DNA of 64,000 nt from assembly GCA_024663395.1 (NCBI GenBank), contig JANFAH010000013.1, positions 310,001-374,000 of the forward strand, in the 5' to 3' direction. The DNA comes from Pisolithus tinctorius (taxonomy: Eukaryota; Basidiomycota; Agaricomycetes; Boletales; Pisolithaceae). The notes below the pieces were generated by a model, which was not told where the DNA came from, made no database searches, and was given only the letters and a program-made list of their open reading frames with translations. A program made the translations under genes and the position numbers. Below are positions 46,120 through 59,078 of this stretch, piece by piece. Position 1 is the stretch's first letter. The number at the start of each line of letters is the position of its first letter.

Positions 46120-49025
46120 TTAATTCCAGTACGCTTGTGCATACAGTCCAAACACTTGGTTCGACATCACTGGGCTGTACAGCGATACATCATCTTTTGT
46201 GTACTTCTTCTCGCTCTGCAGCTCGTTCAGGATATTCAAGACAGGTGTCTCGATAAAGTCGACGAAGACGAGATCGATAGGCGTGTCGTCCGTCACGTTG
46301 GGAGGAGAGGACATCATATAATCGGGGATGTCATAGGAAGGAGGGAGGGTGTGAAGTGTGTCGTCACCGTCTTCGGGGCATGACTGCCAGCCAAAGTGTG
46401 AGTACAAACTCGGTTTACAAAATATCAGAGAAACAATTTACTCACGTCAACGGTGACATAACCGAAGGTCAAATCGTGTCTTCCAGGTTTTCCGTGTGTG
46501 GCATGACTCTCCGTCTCCCCTAGCCGTGTCTGGAAAGGATTGTCAACATAATCAAGCTCCCGCAATTTCGTGTCCAACTCTGCACGCTTCTGTCTCAAGG
46601 ACGCGCTTGAGGGTTTGTTAAGAGCCGGTAAAACCTGGTTAGCGACCCGCAAGGTGACCCCGGGGATGTATAGGAACTGGTCAGGATAAGGCGAGGCTGT
46701 GAGCTGGTCGTTCTTCGTGAAGGGACCCTTGAAAATGTCGAAGCGCAGGTCCCCGGAGGTCGCAATGAAGAGACTGGGTATGTCGGCGCGGGAGTTGTTA
46801 ATTTTGAGGGCTGTAGGTATAGCCTAAAGATATACAAACTGTCAGAGGAGAACGGAAGCTGCGTTTGTTAACACTCAAACCCTCGATAAAGAGGGTCAGA
46901 AGGAAACCATCAGATGGATATGGATCGCTGGTCCCATTTCAAAATGTGCCATTCATCACATGGAAGAAAGGAACTCACCGTGTCATCGTGTAGTCTCGAG
47001 GAGAAATGCCATACTGGTAAGAAAGGCCATACTTTTCTGCGAGGTCATGGAGACCTTCGGTGATGGAGCGACCGTACCGCGTGTCGAAAGTGAGGTTGGA
47101 AGTTTTCGTATGGTACTGCAGTCATCAAAGTCAATCTTATAGGATCGCAAGGGCGACACGACACGTGCGATCTGCGTGACTCTGCTTACATACCTGATAG
47201 GTAACCCTGTTCTGATCCAAATACCTCCTACTGAACTTAATGTCATTCGCGTTGTCCTTCCCGGCATTTAAATTGGCGCCTAGGTGGTCATTGAGTTCAG
47301 GAAACTTGATTGACGGGGGGTGCATACTTACTCATCCACCCTGAAGCAAATGGAATTACGTTGAAAAGTAAGTTGAAACCAGGGGAACAGCGTACCGATG
47401 GTTTCCATGTAGCGCCCACTCTCCATTCCCATAGACCTGCCATCGTACTGCTGGCAATCTCGGATATGAGTGTGTCCTGCACATTTCTGAGCTGCTGTAC
47501 GCGCATCTCAAGTAAAGGAAAGGTACCTCCAAAGATCATAATAGGGGTCAAAGGGTGCACAGTACGAATTGCGTTGAAGACAACTGGCCCTGAGAAGGGT
47601 CTTCAAACTTTCCGATGTAAGTTTCCATTTGAACACACTCACAACTATCATTTGACATGGCCATATGACTGCGGGAAAGCACACGTCCAGTTCACGTATC
47701 ATTGAGAACGACGAACATACCCCACAAGGACGAAGACGTCGGGTTCTTCCGCAATCGCTTCTGCAAACTGGTGGAGTAAGATCAGTTCATCTGTTGGCCT
47801 GTGGAGACATCTACACCCACCCAAGGTTCCTTGACCATTTTAGCTACCGGCTGAACAGTGGTGTTGTGCGCATTTCCTGTGAAATCGAACAACACGCCAA
47901 GGGAGGTCACACGCCGTCCCCTGTGAGGTGGATTACTCAGCCGTGTATACGGGAATGAACTATATACTCATACATCGCAGTTGTAAACTTGGCATACCGG
48001 CCTGTGGAGGGGAATGATCCAATCAGTTTTTAACCTCGCGTAGTCGGTGAAAGTTACGCACTCCCAACAGGAACGCTCACGGCCTCTCCATCAGAGTTAA
48101 GGATGGTAATATTGACGTTTGAGGTGAGATAACGTCCCTCAAAATGGGGGATGAAGCTCTCATACCTGGTAAGTAAATCAGATACATCATCAGGGGGACA
48201 GTATAATTCACAATACGCCCAGGAGGGTGATCGGTGAACGTACATGTCATAGGTATCCGCATAAACGTATAACTCGTGACTGAAATATCCTTCGAGTGAG
48301 AGTATCCGAGGATACTGTATAACGTACGCACTTGCCAATCGTCATGACATCATATGGAAGGCGTTCGACGAACTTGTTAGACTATGAGCCAAACAACTCA
48401 GCCATGACACGGGAGCATGGCGAATGTTATACCTCGTGCGCATCAATTGCCCCAGGGGCGTACCCATCGGAAAGTCCAGTCCCTGAAAACAGAATAGGTT
48501 GGTTGCTATACAGTGTACCCATCATAGCTACCGTCATGAAGGTCCCTGGAATCGACCAACAGGAGATCGACACCTTTTTGCTATAATTGACGCATCAACG
48601 AGCGAGATCCACAGATCGTAAACGAAGAACTTACCTTGGCTATAAATTTCATGTGGGTAACGAAGCTCGCAAAGTCACCAAGATCACCACTGCGGAATGG
48701 TCAGTATCGTACTCCTCTATACTTACCCCTCCCGAATCAATGTGGAGGGGTATTGCAGTACATGCACCAATATCGTTGCCTACTCTTACCTAAAGCTGGG
48801 TTCTGGAAAGCTGGTTTTTTGGTGGCCAAGAAGCCACCCATGAGTGTCAGTGGTATGAATCACGTTAAAGTCGCCCCATACAAGTGGTCGGTGTGGGGAT
48901 GTGAGTGGAACTTGAGGGTACTCCTGCTTCTCGACACGGTTTTGGCTGCTAGCCTCGCGTGCGGGAAGACGATGGCTTCCACAGGTCACTGCGAGGCCTG
49001 TGAGGGCAAGCAAAGGTAAGAACAT
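46120..49025 (-). CDS. Secreted or vacuolar calcineurin-like metallophosphoesterase, copy A (about 19 exons)
   Basis: The fold is a two-metal phosphoesterase of the 5'-nucleotidase-like group; yeast YHR202W is the relative I would name. The start at ATG 49025 gives a signal peptide [16 protein letters not shown]. Metal-site motifs come in order: [52 protein letters not shown] and [17 protein letters not shown], followed by the C-terminal nucleotidase-type half ([41 protein letters not shown]) to TAA at 46120. Small exons join with conserved phases; one is only 9 nt (47340-47332). It is the downstream tandem copy of the gene at 50746-53693 and shares its intron positions. One oddity is that the residue before the metal-binding Asp in VDSRD is Arg, where copy B has Gly; activity may be reduced. 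Confidence 0.9.
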
Positions 49026-50745
49026 GATGGGGATGCAGTACAGAAGAGAGCACCACTGCTCAGGGTCCCTCAACATATATACCTATCAATGAAACAATAT
49101 GTTACAATATAGCAATTCATTTCGTACCTTGCTAACAACCAAGGCAGATGGCGACCACCTCCCCGCGGGGCAGTGCCCCGTTCTTCAATTGGTGTTCGGA
49201 AGACAAACACACGGTTTCGAAAAGGTGGGCGCACATGCGATCAACACTGATCTCCAGCTCGGAAATACTCTACCCAAAGTTACCCTTGACAGGTCTTCTG
49301 TGGCGTACCCGAAGAAGGACGTCAGGGACTGTTAATTTTGAGGTTCAATCACAGCATCACCCATTGTGACATTCGAAAGCGGCGAGAACTGGCCGGGTGG
49401 GGGAGCGACCCCCCAAGACCATTTGTGTTTGTTTGTCCCACGATGATCAAGTACCCGCGAAAGTAATCGCCGTTGGGTAAAAACGGGCAAGTTCGTGTCA
49501 AATGAATCCCTTGGTTGCGATGGCGCTGGCGGCACAGGATGTTGGCAATTCCTGTCCAACCAGGGTTACCGACTCGTGCCGCATCTTCAAGCAGAGAGCT
49601 GTCATTACCTACCGCCACACTCTACCTGGCAGGAATGGACTCCTGCTTCCGTTCACGGCAGCGCCGCAGCACCAAGGATCTTCCTTTCATGTAAGTGCGT
49701 GTACACACGACCCCAAGGGACTTTTGTGTGTTGCCACTATTCGGCCTGATAGTGAAATGCCCTCAATGACAAATTTCCCTGCTAACGGGGTATCCGAATC
49801 AGTGAGTTCTCAGTTACACAAAGGTCTTTTGTTGTATTGCCAACTAGTAGGCGTAGCTGTTACTTCTTTCGCACTCCCGCATGTAAGGCCGAAGAACATG
49901 GTTGATCTCCGAGCCCCACATTTCCGTTGAACTGGCATTAATAACCAGGTCACTTTGACTAGTGCTGCGCAGTCGATCAGAAAGCGATACTCTCGTCCTT
50001 CACGAAATTGTCTTATTTTTGCCTCTACACGCTTTGCCTCTCGTCGGAGTTTACACAGTTCTAGTCATACGGTAAGGGACTAGTCAGCGCGCTTTTACTC
50101 CCACCTTTATCCCGTCCGCACGGTTTCTGCACGCAATGAGGTCAGCAAACGTAAGTGGACCAGAGCCCGACCCTCAAGTTTTACTCTTCCTCTGTCATCA
50201 TTCCATTCCATCCAAACAGGTTATTTCCACCCGGCTTCAGCATATCGTAAGTACTAAAATACCCCAGAGCTTTCGCCACCACAGACTAGGCTAAAAAGTG
50301 GAGTCGGCCATTCAGCCAAAATGTTGGGAGCAAAATACCCGGCAAGTAATTCGCGCCGTTTCGTTGGAGGGGGACGCCCAACTTAGGGTTCAGAGCCTGG
50401 TGTGTGACTCTGGACCCTGAGATAATTATCGGCGGCTGCGGGTCTGTACAATCGGAGTAAAACAGGGTAAAATGCTAGAGTTTAGTTCCATCCACCACTA
50501 TTCCAAAACAATGATGCGTCGTAAGTACGGTCGTTGCTAAGGTGCATCGTGCCAGTGGCCCATCATCAGTCAGATCCCTCTTTGGCCCGGTCCGGCCATT
50601 GGCATCTGATTAATGATGTACGAAAACCAGTGGTGTACAGAAACATGAGGATTATCGGCAGCGATTTGGGAGTTGCAAGCTTAAGAGTATGTACACTTAT
50701 TTTCATTGATTTGGGCATGGTGTTCGTGATCCGTAATCAATTACC
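49026..50745. other. Intergenic spacer between the tandem phosphoesterase genes
   Basis: It is the 5' side of copy A and the 3' side of copy B. There is no supported gene or repeat. Confidence 0.5.
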
Positions 50746-53693
50746 CTAATTCCACTTGGCCTGTGCATACAGTTCCAGGATTTGGTTTGCCAGCACCGGG
50801 CTATACAACAATGCATCGGACTCGGTATAGTTCTTTGTGTTCTGCAGAGTATTCAAAACCGTGACAACGTCTGAGGCGATGAAGTTGATGAACACGAGGT
50901 CGATGGCTGTGTCATCGGTCACGTTAGGTGCAGCTGACCCAATGTAATCAGGGCTCGAATAATAAGGAACGGCAGTATGGAGAGTGTCATCACCAGAACC
51001 TGGACAAGACTAGCATGGAACATGAATACGACCAGCATGAGCGTACATGCCGCAGATTGGAAGTCATACTCACGTCCGTAGTGACATAACCGAGCGTCAG
51101 GTTTCCTGACATCTCCGCTCTGCTTCCGGGACCAGCACGCCAGAACATCTCTTTCAGCCACGCGTTGTAGCGGTCATCAACGTAACCACGACGCCACATC
51201 TCCATTTCCAATGTCGCGCGCTTCTTCTTGTCCGATGCACCAGCGCCGTTGAGCGCTGGCAAGACCTGGTTGGCAATGCTAAAGGTGATGTTCGGGATGT
51301 AGAGGAATGAGTCAGTGAACGGCAAGGCGGTGAGTTGGTCGTTCTTCGTAAATTCACCCTTGAGGACATCGAAGCGCAGTTCGCCGGAATTCGTGATTAA
51401 GATATTGGGTATGTCAGCACGTGAATTGTTGATGGCAAGTGCGGTCGGAGCAGCCTAACAAAGTACATCGATACAGCTGAAGCCAAAAATGACCAAGCCA
51501 AGAACTCACATCGTCCACGAATAGGGATAGGACGGAGCCGTTGGATGGATAGGGATTTCTGTTCCTACATTAGCATGCTCTAGCGAGGAAAGGACACCAA
51601 CTTACCGGCTTAAGGTGTAGTCTTGAGGAGCATAACCGTATAGATAGGAAAGATCGAACTGCTCTGCAAGGTCTTCCAAACCAGTCGTGATCGAGCGACC
51701 ATAAGACGTGTCGAACGTTGAGTTCGATGTCTGAGTGTGATACTGACGATAACATGGAACCGTGGTAACCTCAGCTCACAGTTCCATTTCACGTACCTGG
51801 TAGGTAACCCGGTTTTGATCAAGGTATCTTCTAGTAAACGAAATGTTGTTGGAATTGCCCTGCGCTGCACCAAGGTTCGCGCCTGTAGGCCGCTTAGACC
51901 ATTGAAACATACGGGCAGCGTGGCGAACATACTCATCCAACCTGGGAAGGTAAGGTCGAATCACGAGAATCGGGAAGCACAATAGACGTCAGCCTACCAA
52001 TGGTTTCCATGTAGCGACCGCTTTCCAGAGCCATAGAACGTCCATCATATTGTTGGCAATCCCGGATGTGAGTATGACCTACAGGTTTCTGAGACCCTGA
52101 AAGCTCGCTTGAATAAGGGATTTACCTCCGAAAATCAGGATCGGAGTCAATGGATGCGCAGCACGGATTGCATTGAAGACAACCGGCCCTGTCAGACGCA
52201 TGTATCATGTAACTAGAAATGCACTGCCTCCGATTGAATACGCACAATTATCGTAAGAAACAGGCATGTGGCTGAGGGACAAAATTTTGAAACCGGTCGA
52301 GGGTTGTGTAAGAAGTCAGGTAAAGACGCGCATTGCTTACCCAACAAGAACGAACACGTCTGGCTCCTCTCCGATGGCTTCTGCGAACTGGTTGACGTAG
52401 CTTTGAGAAAGATTTCACACTTCTAGTTTTGGTGCGCACCTACCCAAGATTCCTTGACCATATCGGCGACGAACTGCACAGTGGTGTTGACGGAATTGCC
52501 AGTGAAATCATACAAAGCACCAAGAGATGTTACCCGACGTCCCCTGTTTTGAAGTTTAATCGCTACGCGGTTGGAACTTTACATCGAGAAGAAACGTCAT
52601 ACTTAGCAGTTGTAAATTTCACGAAGCGATCTGTAAGAGGAGGCTCAATCCAACGACCTGGTCGGCTTGCTCATGCTAAAACTCACTACCAACAGGCACA
52701 CTGACAGTTTCCCCATCAGAGTTGAACACGGTGATGTTGACATTCGAGGACAAATAACGCCCGTTTAACTGGGGTACGAAGTTGGTATACCTGTTGAACC
52801 AATTCCCCGAAAAAGTATGCCAAAAAGAGCACCGCATATTAGTTGCAGATATCAAACTGGGCGGCAGGCACGTACATATCATAGGTATCCGCATAAACGT
52901 ATAGCTCGTGACTTCAACAAAACATAAGTGGGCATCCAGAATGACAGGTGGTGGACTCACTTGCCAATTGCCATAACATCATAAGGGAGGCGCTCGAGGA
53001 ACTTGTTGGACTACGGGTGTGCGCCACTTAGCCACTGTCTCGATAACGTAACGCAGACGATACCTCGTGCGCATCTACGCCACCTGGCGGATACCCATCA
53101 GAAAGTCCAGTTCCTGAAGATGAATGAGACCCCGAGGATCAAGCACATAGATATATGTGCCAGCTACCGTCATGGACGTCGCCTGAGTCAACCAACAGAA
53201 GGTCGACGTTCTTTTCCTTAGGACCCCACATATCACCGTCACAGCGTCACCGAAAAATGCATAAGAGACATACGACGGCAATCTGCTTCATGTGGGTTAC
53301 GAAGCTTGCGAAGTCTCCAAGGTCACCACTGGGTGGAAAGGGGCATAAGTACTCTGCCAACTTCGTGACTCGTCGACTACGACTGGCCTCCAACAATACG
53401 GCGTTCGAGGTATCCAACCTCCACATAACAGTCTCGTCCACCGTACATTCGATTGAACAGACGTACCTATAGTTCGGCTCCGGCCAGCTTGACTTTTGAT
53501 GACCGAGCAGCCATCCGTGGGTGTCGGTGGTGTGAATTACATTGAAGTCACCCCATACGAGTGGGCGATATGGAGATGTAAGGGGAAACTGAGGATACTC
53601 TCGCTTCTCAGCATGAGTATCGCGTGCATGAGAGTGATATAAGTCCCCGCAGGCCGCTGCGAGGCCGACCAGTGCAAGCACCGATAAAAGCAT
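50746..53693 (-). CDS. Secreted or vacuolar calcineurin-like metallophosphoesterase, copy B (about 19 exons)
   Basis: ATG 53693 gives the signal peptide MLLSVLALVGLAAACG and TAG 50748-50746 ends the protein after YAQAKWN, about 610 residues when exons are joined. The motifs are [45 protein letters not shown] and [17 protein letters not shown], all with their expected Asp/His/Asn ligands, then [27 protein letters not shown] and VTDDTAIDLVFINF. Introns are mostly 45-60 nt with GTNNGT donors. A 9-nt exon (51941-51933) encodes the WM of the conserved G-W-M-S segment. The substrate is not known from sequence; release of phosphate from nucleotides or other esters outside the cytosol is likely. Confidence 0.92.
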
Positions 53694-55206
53694 GGTAGAG
53701 ACTCAGAAGGCGAGCCCTAGCAACACCGTGGGCAAACGTAGGTGATATACCTTCTGCGTGGTTTTAATTTTAGCGAGCGACCGCATGATCTCAAGTTCTG
53801 GTGAGACTTTTCCGATGAAAAAGTCAAGCAGCGCAGGAAGCACCATCCATCAACGTGCAAAACGCTCAGCGTCAATGACAAGGTGGCAAGGCTTCGGTCA
53901 CATGGGCCCATCTGCAAATCAGCCTTCAATATCGTAGGAGAAAACGCAGTCAATTGAATCGTCTGCTCTCCCCCACAGCTGGATCCTCTGCCCATTCGCT
54001 CGGCCGAGCCAGGCGGTTGGGCTCATCTCAACATACCGGGACGCGCCCCGTGCTAACCGAAATTGTCCTAGTGTCATCGATACGCAAATTACAGCAAGCA
54101 ATGGCAACTCTTGAGGTCGACACTGAAAAAACGCAATGTTGTAAACGACTCGTAAGCAACAACGTGTGCCAGGGACAGCATCTGTCAGTACTTCAGCTGC
54201 CAACTGCCAGTGGGCTGTGGCCAGAGGGGCCGAACACTTTGGAAACCACCGCTCCCACGGCCGCTTGCGTTGTTTATCCGTTCACCCACCATACGCGAAC
54301 CTTGAATCAAGCTTCAAGGTGCACAAACTTGCGCAGTTTGCGTGGTCGACCTACGGGGGTGTTCAGTGTTCGTACTATGGGCCGATAACTGTCCGAGTTC
54401 ATCACGCCAATTATGCGACCGCGATGTGGAGCCAGGTGAGGAACAACTAATGGTTACCTCCCACAGTTTGTGCCCATGGCTTGGCTGTTTCATCACAGGG
54501 CAAAAGAGGCCGTAACCTTCACTGCGAAACCTTCCTGCACCTCCTTCGGTCACCTCGGCACGGCCTCAAACCACGAAATGTCGGCCAAAGCCTAATGAAT
54601 TTTCAAATTTGGTCCGTACTTAAGTCTCCACTATCTGAAAGTGGCTAAGCCGTTTGCCAAATGGCAATCAGGATTCGGCTCGGAGTCTATCGCTGGCTTC
54701 TATGACACTAATACGCCGATAAAGCCCAAGGCATAACAGCCAATACCGCAGGTTTCCGACTGGTTGTTAGTCTTCGCGAGCCGGGTTTGGCAGGCCACCC
54801 TTCTCATGGGTTAGGTCCTGGTTTAAATTATGGGGCTTTATTGCTGCCCCCTCCAAGGATGCCAACAATCAGTATCCTTTATTTCACCCCTTTCTCAGTC
54901 ATGTAACGAGCTACCCTTTCCCGGTGTGCTAGGTGCTTCCAAAGTGACGCCACTGATCAAGCCCAGAGCTCCCGCGTGGTTTTCATTTACCAGACTCCAG
55001 AATGTGGCGTTCAGGGTTGGCAGCCACGAGTTATATGTCATGAGCTCCGGAAGCGTGCCATTGGTTATCTTGGGCCAGCGGATCCCGGGAGTTGGACCGC
55101 ACTTACCTATCCCACAGTTTATTTCATATTATCGGTCTCCGTCGATCAAGAGAATATTTCCACCAAAATATCTGGAAACTTTGGACTTGAATCTGCGCTT
55201 CAAACT
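53694..55206. other. Intergenic sequence, no supportable gene
   Basis: Only short, motif-free open stretches are present on both strands. Confidence 0.5.
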
Positions 55207-55238
55207 TCGTATATAAAAGGCCTTGTAAAACTCTGCGA

Positions 55239-56453
55239 ATGTACATTCCATCATCACCCAAGAATGGAACGCGTTCCACTTCTCTTGTCAGTGTTTCTTT
55301 GCGAAACCCAGAAACGAGGACTGACAATACCCGCAGCATCGGATCACCCGAACAGGATGGGCCTGAAGTCATAAAGGATAGTTTCCCCAGCGTTGCCTCT
55401 GATACGATGGGTCGGTTAGGTGGAAGTCTCCCGCCGTGGCGTAGCGAGCTGCACAATGCCGTGTCTGGCTACGACTATGATCAGCGGTGAGTCCTTCTGT
55501 CACGGTACGCACTTCGCACTGAAGACATTCTTGGCAGCGAGGAAGAGGTTTCCTGCGAAGCCCTTCATGGGCCTTTTCCTTGGGAGTACGAAACTACGCA
55601 ACAACCCCATCAGAATTTTCTCCAAATTTACGCAGTTGGAAGGTTCCTGGCAGCCCCACCACCCACCATCGCAGCACGTGCTGACATAGCGGTCTCGCCG
55701 ATCAGCGCCGGTGATACCCGGGTAGTTAACCAACACAATTCGTGGGGCTGCATAGTCAGTGGTACCGCATATACCTCGAACCCACCAGCCGTCCATATGA
55801 CGGCATACCCCGTCCACCATGATGGAGGTTACTATCACTTTGGCCATCAGTACCCTTCGTCGGTCATGGTAGCTTCTCACATGCCATCCAGTTCGTTCAA
55901 TACATCTCCGAAGATCCCCACCCCATTTGCCGCATCTGGGAGTTCCGAAAGCTCAGTCTATCACCGTTCCTCAGCAGTGTATATGGAGGAGCCTCCCGCA
56001 ATTCCAGGCGACGGGACTTTGGTCACTCATCACGATTCCTACCTTACGGATGATAATACCGCGTCTGAACCTTTTTTCTATCCATGCTCTTTTGACAACT
56101 GTCAAGAGTGGATTTCTGACGACCAGGGACTTATGAAGGACCACCTGGCAAAGGCACACGACATCCACCTTCGTGGCGACCCCGACTCGGATGTCATGTG
56201 TCGATGGAATGGGTGTACAGCTTCTGTTATGAAGAGTAATTTCCCTCGCCACGTTTTGAGGCACTTGAAGGTTCGCTGGGAATGCTCTGTGTGCAAAAAG
56301 GACTTCTCGCGACCTGATAGTGTGCTCGCGCACATCAAACGCAAGGAGATGTGCTTGCGTGGGGCTCCCACCAGGCTCATCAACCCGAAGGCGTGCAGAC
56401 GCCAAATATTTGGAGATAAGGTCGTACTGACTAAAGTTCTCGGAGGTCCGTAG
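55239..56453 (+). CDS. C2H2 zinc-finger protein, probable transcription factor
   Basis: A TATA box (TATATAAAAGG, 55209-55219) precedes ATG 55239 very closely, so translation may instead start at a later ATG such as 55405. Exon 1 ends at 55486 (GTGAGT donor). Acceptors at 55705 or 55759 keep the frame and give 331 or 313 residues. The C-terminal half holds three modules as in the gene at 40966: YPCSFDNCQEWIS...HLAKAH, CRWNGCTASVMKSNFPRHVLRH, and CSVCKKDFSRPDSVLAHIKR, then a basic end. The N-terminal part is low complexity (His/Ser/Pro). Function beyond likely DNA binding is unknown. Confidence 0.8.
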
Positions 56454-57276
56454 AGTATACGCTATTACAACATATATGCAATTCTCTCTTAATATTCACT
56501 ATTCCTGACTATAGTACTGTTGGTTACATTGTGTCCCCTGTATAGCTTATTCGTGACTAGTCTTGTTAGTGAATTACTGGAATCCATTTGAGGTCTTGAG
56601 CGAACCAGCATTGGAATTTGAACCGGTATGACGGGCTTGGAGAGGACACTCAACGCTTAGCACGCTGATACACTGGACATACCTGGAAAGGTCGTTGCCA
56701 GTTATGTATGTCGTGATTTGTGACTCACAATTGTGGGCGGTGTTTCTGAGTCGGATGCTGTCTGCCAGCGCCAAACTGTCAACTTCTCAAACTTCAAACA
56801 GCAGGGGCACCTTCCGAGCACCTCGCCTGTAAATGGTGTCTGGCCAGTCGAGAATGCGTAACGTCACTTCCAGTGTATAATATCCAATCGAGTGCGTCGC
56901 GGGTGGTATCGGCGGCTGGCTTCTCCCTGCAGAGGCTTGAAACTGGCTCCGTTGCACTTCTCCTTATGTAGAGAGCTCGGGGTTTCTTATTCCAGGTGAG
57001 AACGCGGCGATTTCTGCTAGGAAGCTCATCAATAATAATTCCGAGCTCCGGCAGAAAAGTGCCATGCCGAGCACGTCCATCTTTACCTTGAATTCTCTAA
57101 AATCTTTTGCTTTTTTCTTGGGGTTGGAGCACGATGTTACACCAGACTTAAAGCTTATCAGGTGAGTACGTGCGCTGTTCCGCAGAACGACGTGAGACTT
57201 TGGTGTTGGATCGAACATGATCTTCTCTTACTCGTCATATACCAGGTAAGGTGTACGTCTGACCATGCTAATAATA

Positions 57277-57444
57277 CAGTCGACTTCCTCCTAACCCATA
57301 CCTCAGATAACTCATAACCCATACATTTTTCCATTTCCAAAATTCCCATACTCCACTCAAATAGCTCTCAGGAACCTATACTCTCTCATACCCCTCACCC
57401 TATGACCTATTCCGAATGGGTATGGGTTATAAGGGAGTCGACTG
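57277..57444. mobile_element. MITE of Tc1/mariner type (168 bp) with TA duplication
   Basis: The ends are inverted repeats starting CAGTCGACT, matching over about 26 bp with three differences, and TA flanks both sides (57275-57276 and 57445-57446). There is no coding capacity. The interior repeats the word TAACCCATAC. The terminal CAG and TA target fit Tc1/mariner transposition by an enzyme encoded elsewhere. Confidence 0.85.
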
Positions 57445-57446
57445 TA

Positions 57447-59078
57447 TATAGTCAACGCACTCTCTACCCGGTCCATCATACGTACGTATGCACGGCATAT
57501 CTTAGGTGATTCGGGACTGTGAAATGATTTTTTTTGAAAGGCTTCACACAGGAAGTAAATGAAACGCCTTTGATCCCCGGCACCTTTTGATTTATTTCAA
57601 ATCTCTCCGAATCCTCCTTGACTTATGAGAAGGAGCATGTATGGCACGTGGAAATTATGGCATAGTTTGTTCCTTGTATTGCCATGACCACTGTACTATC
57701 AGAAGTTGAGTCACCAATACCTTCTATTCTAGCGGGGGGCGCGCTAAACGCTCCGATTGTCACATATGCAGGCTCTGTTGCGCTTTCCTTGTCCAGTACG
57801 CCGGCCGATCATCCGTGATTTGAGGACTTAAGACTTCCTTGGGTCGCTGCGATCTTTCCAACTTGTGGTTGTGATCTCTGCTACCACGGTACTGAAAGCA
57901 GCATAAGTAATGACTGCAGTAAGCCCTGGACGCGTCACCACTTTGTTCCTGTCGTGCCGATGAACCCATTGCCTCGTGTCCACACTCTTTCAAATACGAA
58001 AACACATGGTTTAGTCTCATGTGGCGCCGTGTCCGGCACGAAGGGGCGGGTGTGACCATGGTGATTATACTGATTGGCATGAGCCCGGCGAGTAACGATA
58101 GCACTTATTCGGCACCTGGGCACCCCCAAATATTTCTTCTCAGATCACGATACCAACCGTTCCAGAACAACAGCTCATGGCAGACGCCACTGTTCCCACC
58201 CTTTCTCAATGTGACCCCGCTGCCACGCCCCCTACCATGATATTTACCGCTGATTCACGACGTTTTCTTCGAAAAAAAAAAAAAAAAAGCTGTACTTTCT
58301 AGAAGAATTTCTGACTACACAGGAATATCCGGTGTATGCAACGCATTCGTACATCAAGTATTCGAGTGCTGTGCGTGCTGTAATTAGTTGACCAGCTGTT
58401 GGCACTTGGCAGCCGCCGCATTTTTGATGGTAACCTTGCACGAAAGGGGAATGACGGGATTCAGTCACTGCCTGTATCACCTGTGAATGAACCTTTCTAT
58501 GAGCGGTTGCTGATGGGTTAAAAGGTACTCACTTTTGCAACAGCACGGTCACTGCTGGCACCAGTCTCTTGCAATCGGCACTTGCTCTCTCATCTCGCGC
58601 TCCACGAAGATACTTCGCCTGTTTTGCTGAACTCGAGACGTACTTAAAGCATCAGATCACGTAGTCTCTGGGATTACCGCGTTCGAATACTTTGTCGCTC
58701 TCTATGCTTCTTGTACTTGGTAATTTTCCCCCACCATGTTTTAGGGCCATTCGTTACTGAAAATCTTCCGGGACTGCATGGGTTAGGTATGGTCACGTTC
58801 TATTGAGATGGAACGGAGCATTAAATTCGTGCCGTGGCAATCAATTGAATGCCTCAGACTGAATATTTGACCAAGACGAAGCAATACATTACCACCAAGA
58901 AAAAAATACAGGGAGGGAAACGGCGGCCCATATTAAGTGACAACGGAAATGCCATCCTGGTCAGTGTTCCTACAGCTATCAAAGAATGCATAGCAATGTA
59001 CCAACTGATAATTAATGGTTTTAATCACAGCGTGACGATAACAGTTGGAGGATGCCGACCAAGGTATCCGCTGTCGTT
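57447..59078. other. Intergenic sequence with a 17-A tract
   Basis: No gene can be supported. A run of 17 A occurs at 58272-58288; no adjacent retroposed gene or target duplication was found. Confidence 0.45.

Noticed and set aside
54166..54450. Plus-strand frame of 94 codons between the phosphoesterase and C2H2 genes
   Set aside because: It overlaps equally long frames on both strands and shows no domain, promoter or splice pattern.
56590..56650. tRNA-like B box (GGTTCAAATTCC on the minus strand)
   Set aside because: No A box at proper distance and no foldable acceptor or anticodon stem. Similar GGTTTGAATTCC words at 46055 and 62330 fail likewise.
58272..58288. Poly-A tail of a retroposed gene
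   Set aside because: No coding remnant upstream and no target duplication; only a homopolymer is seen.
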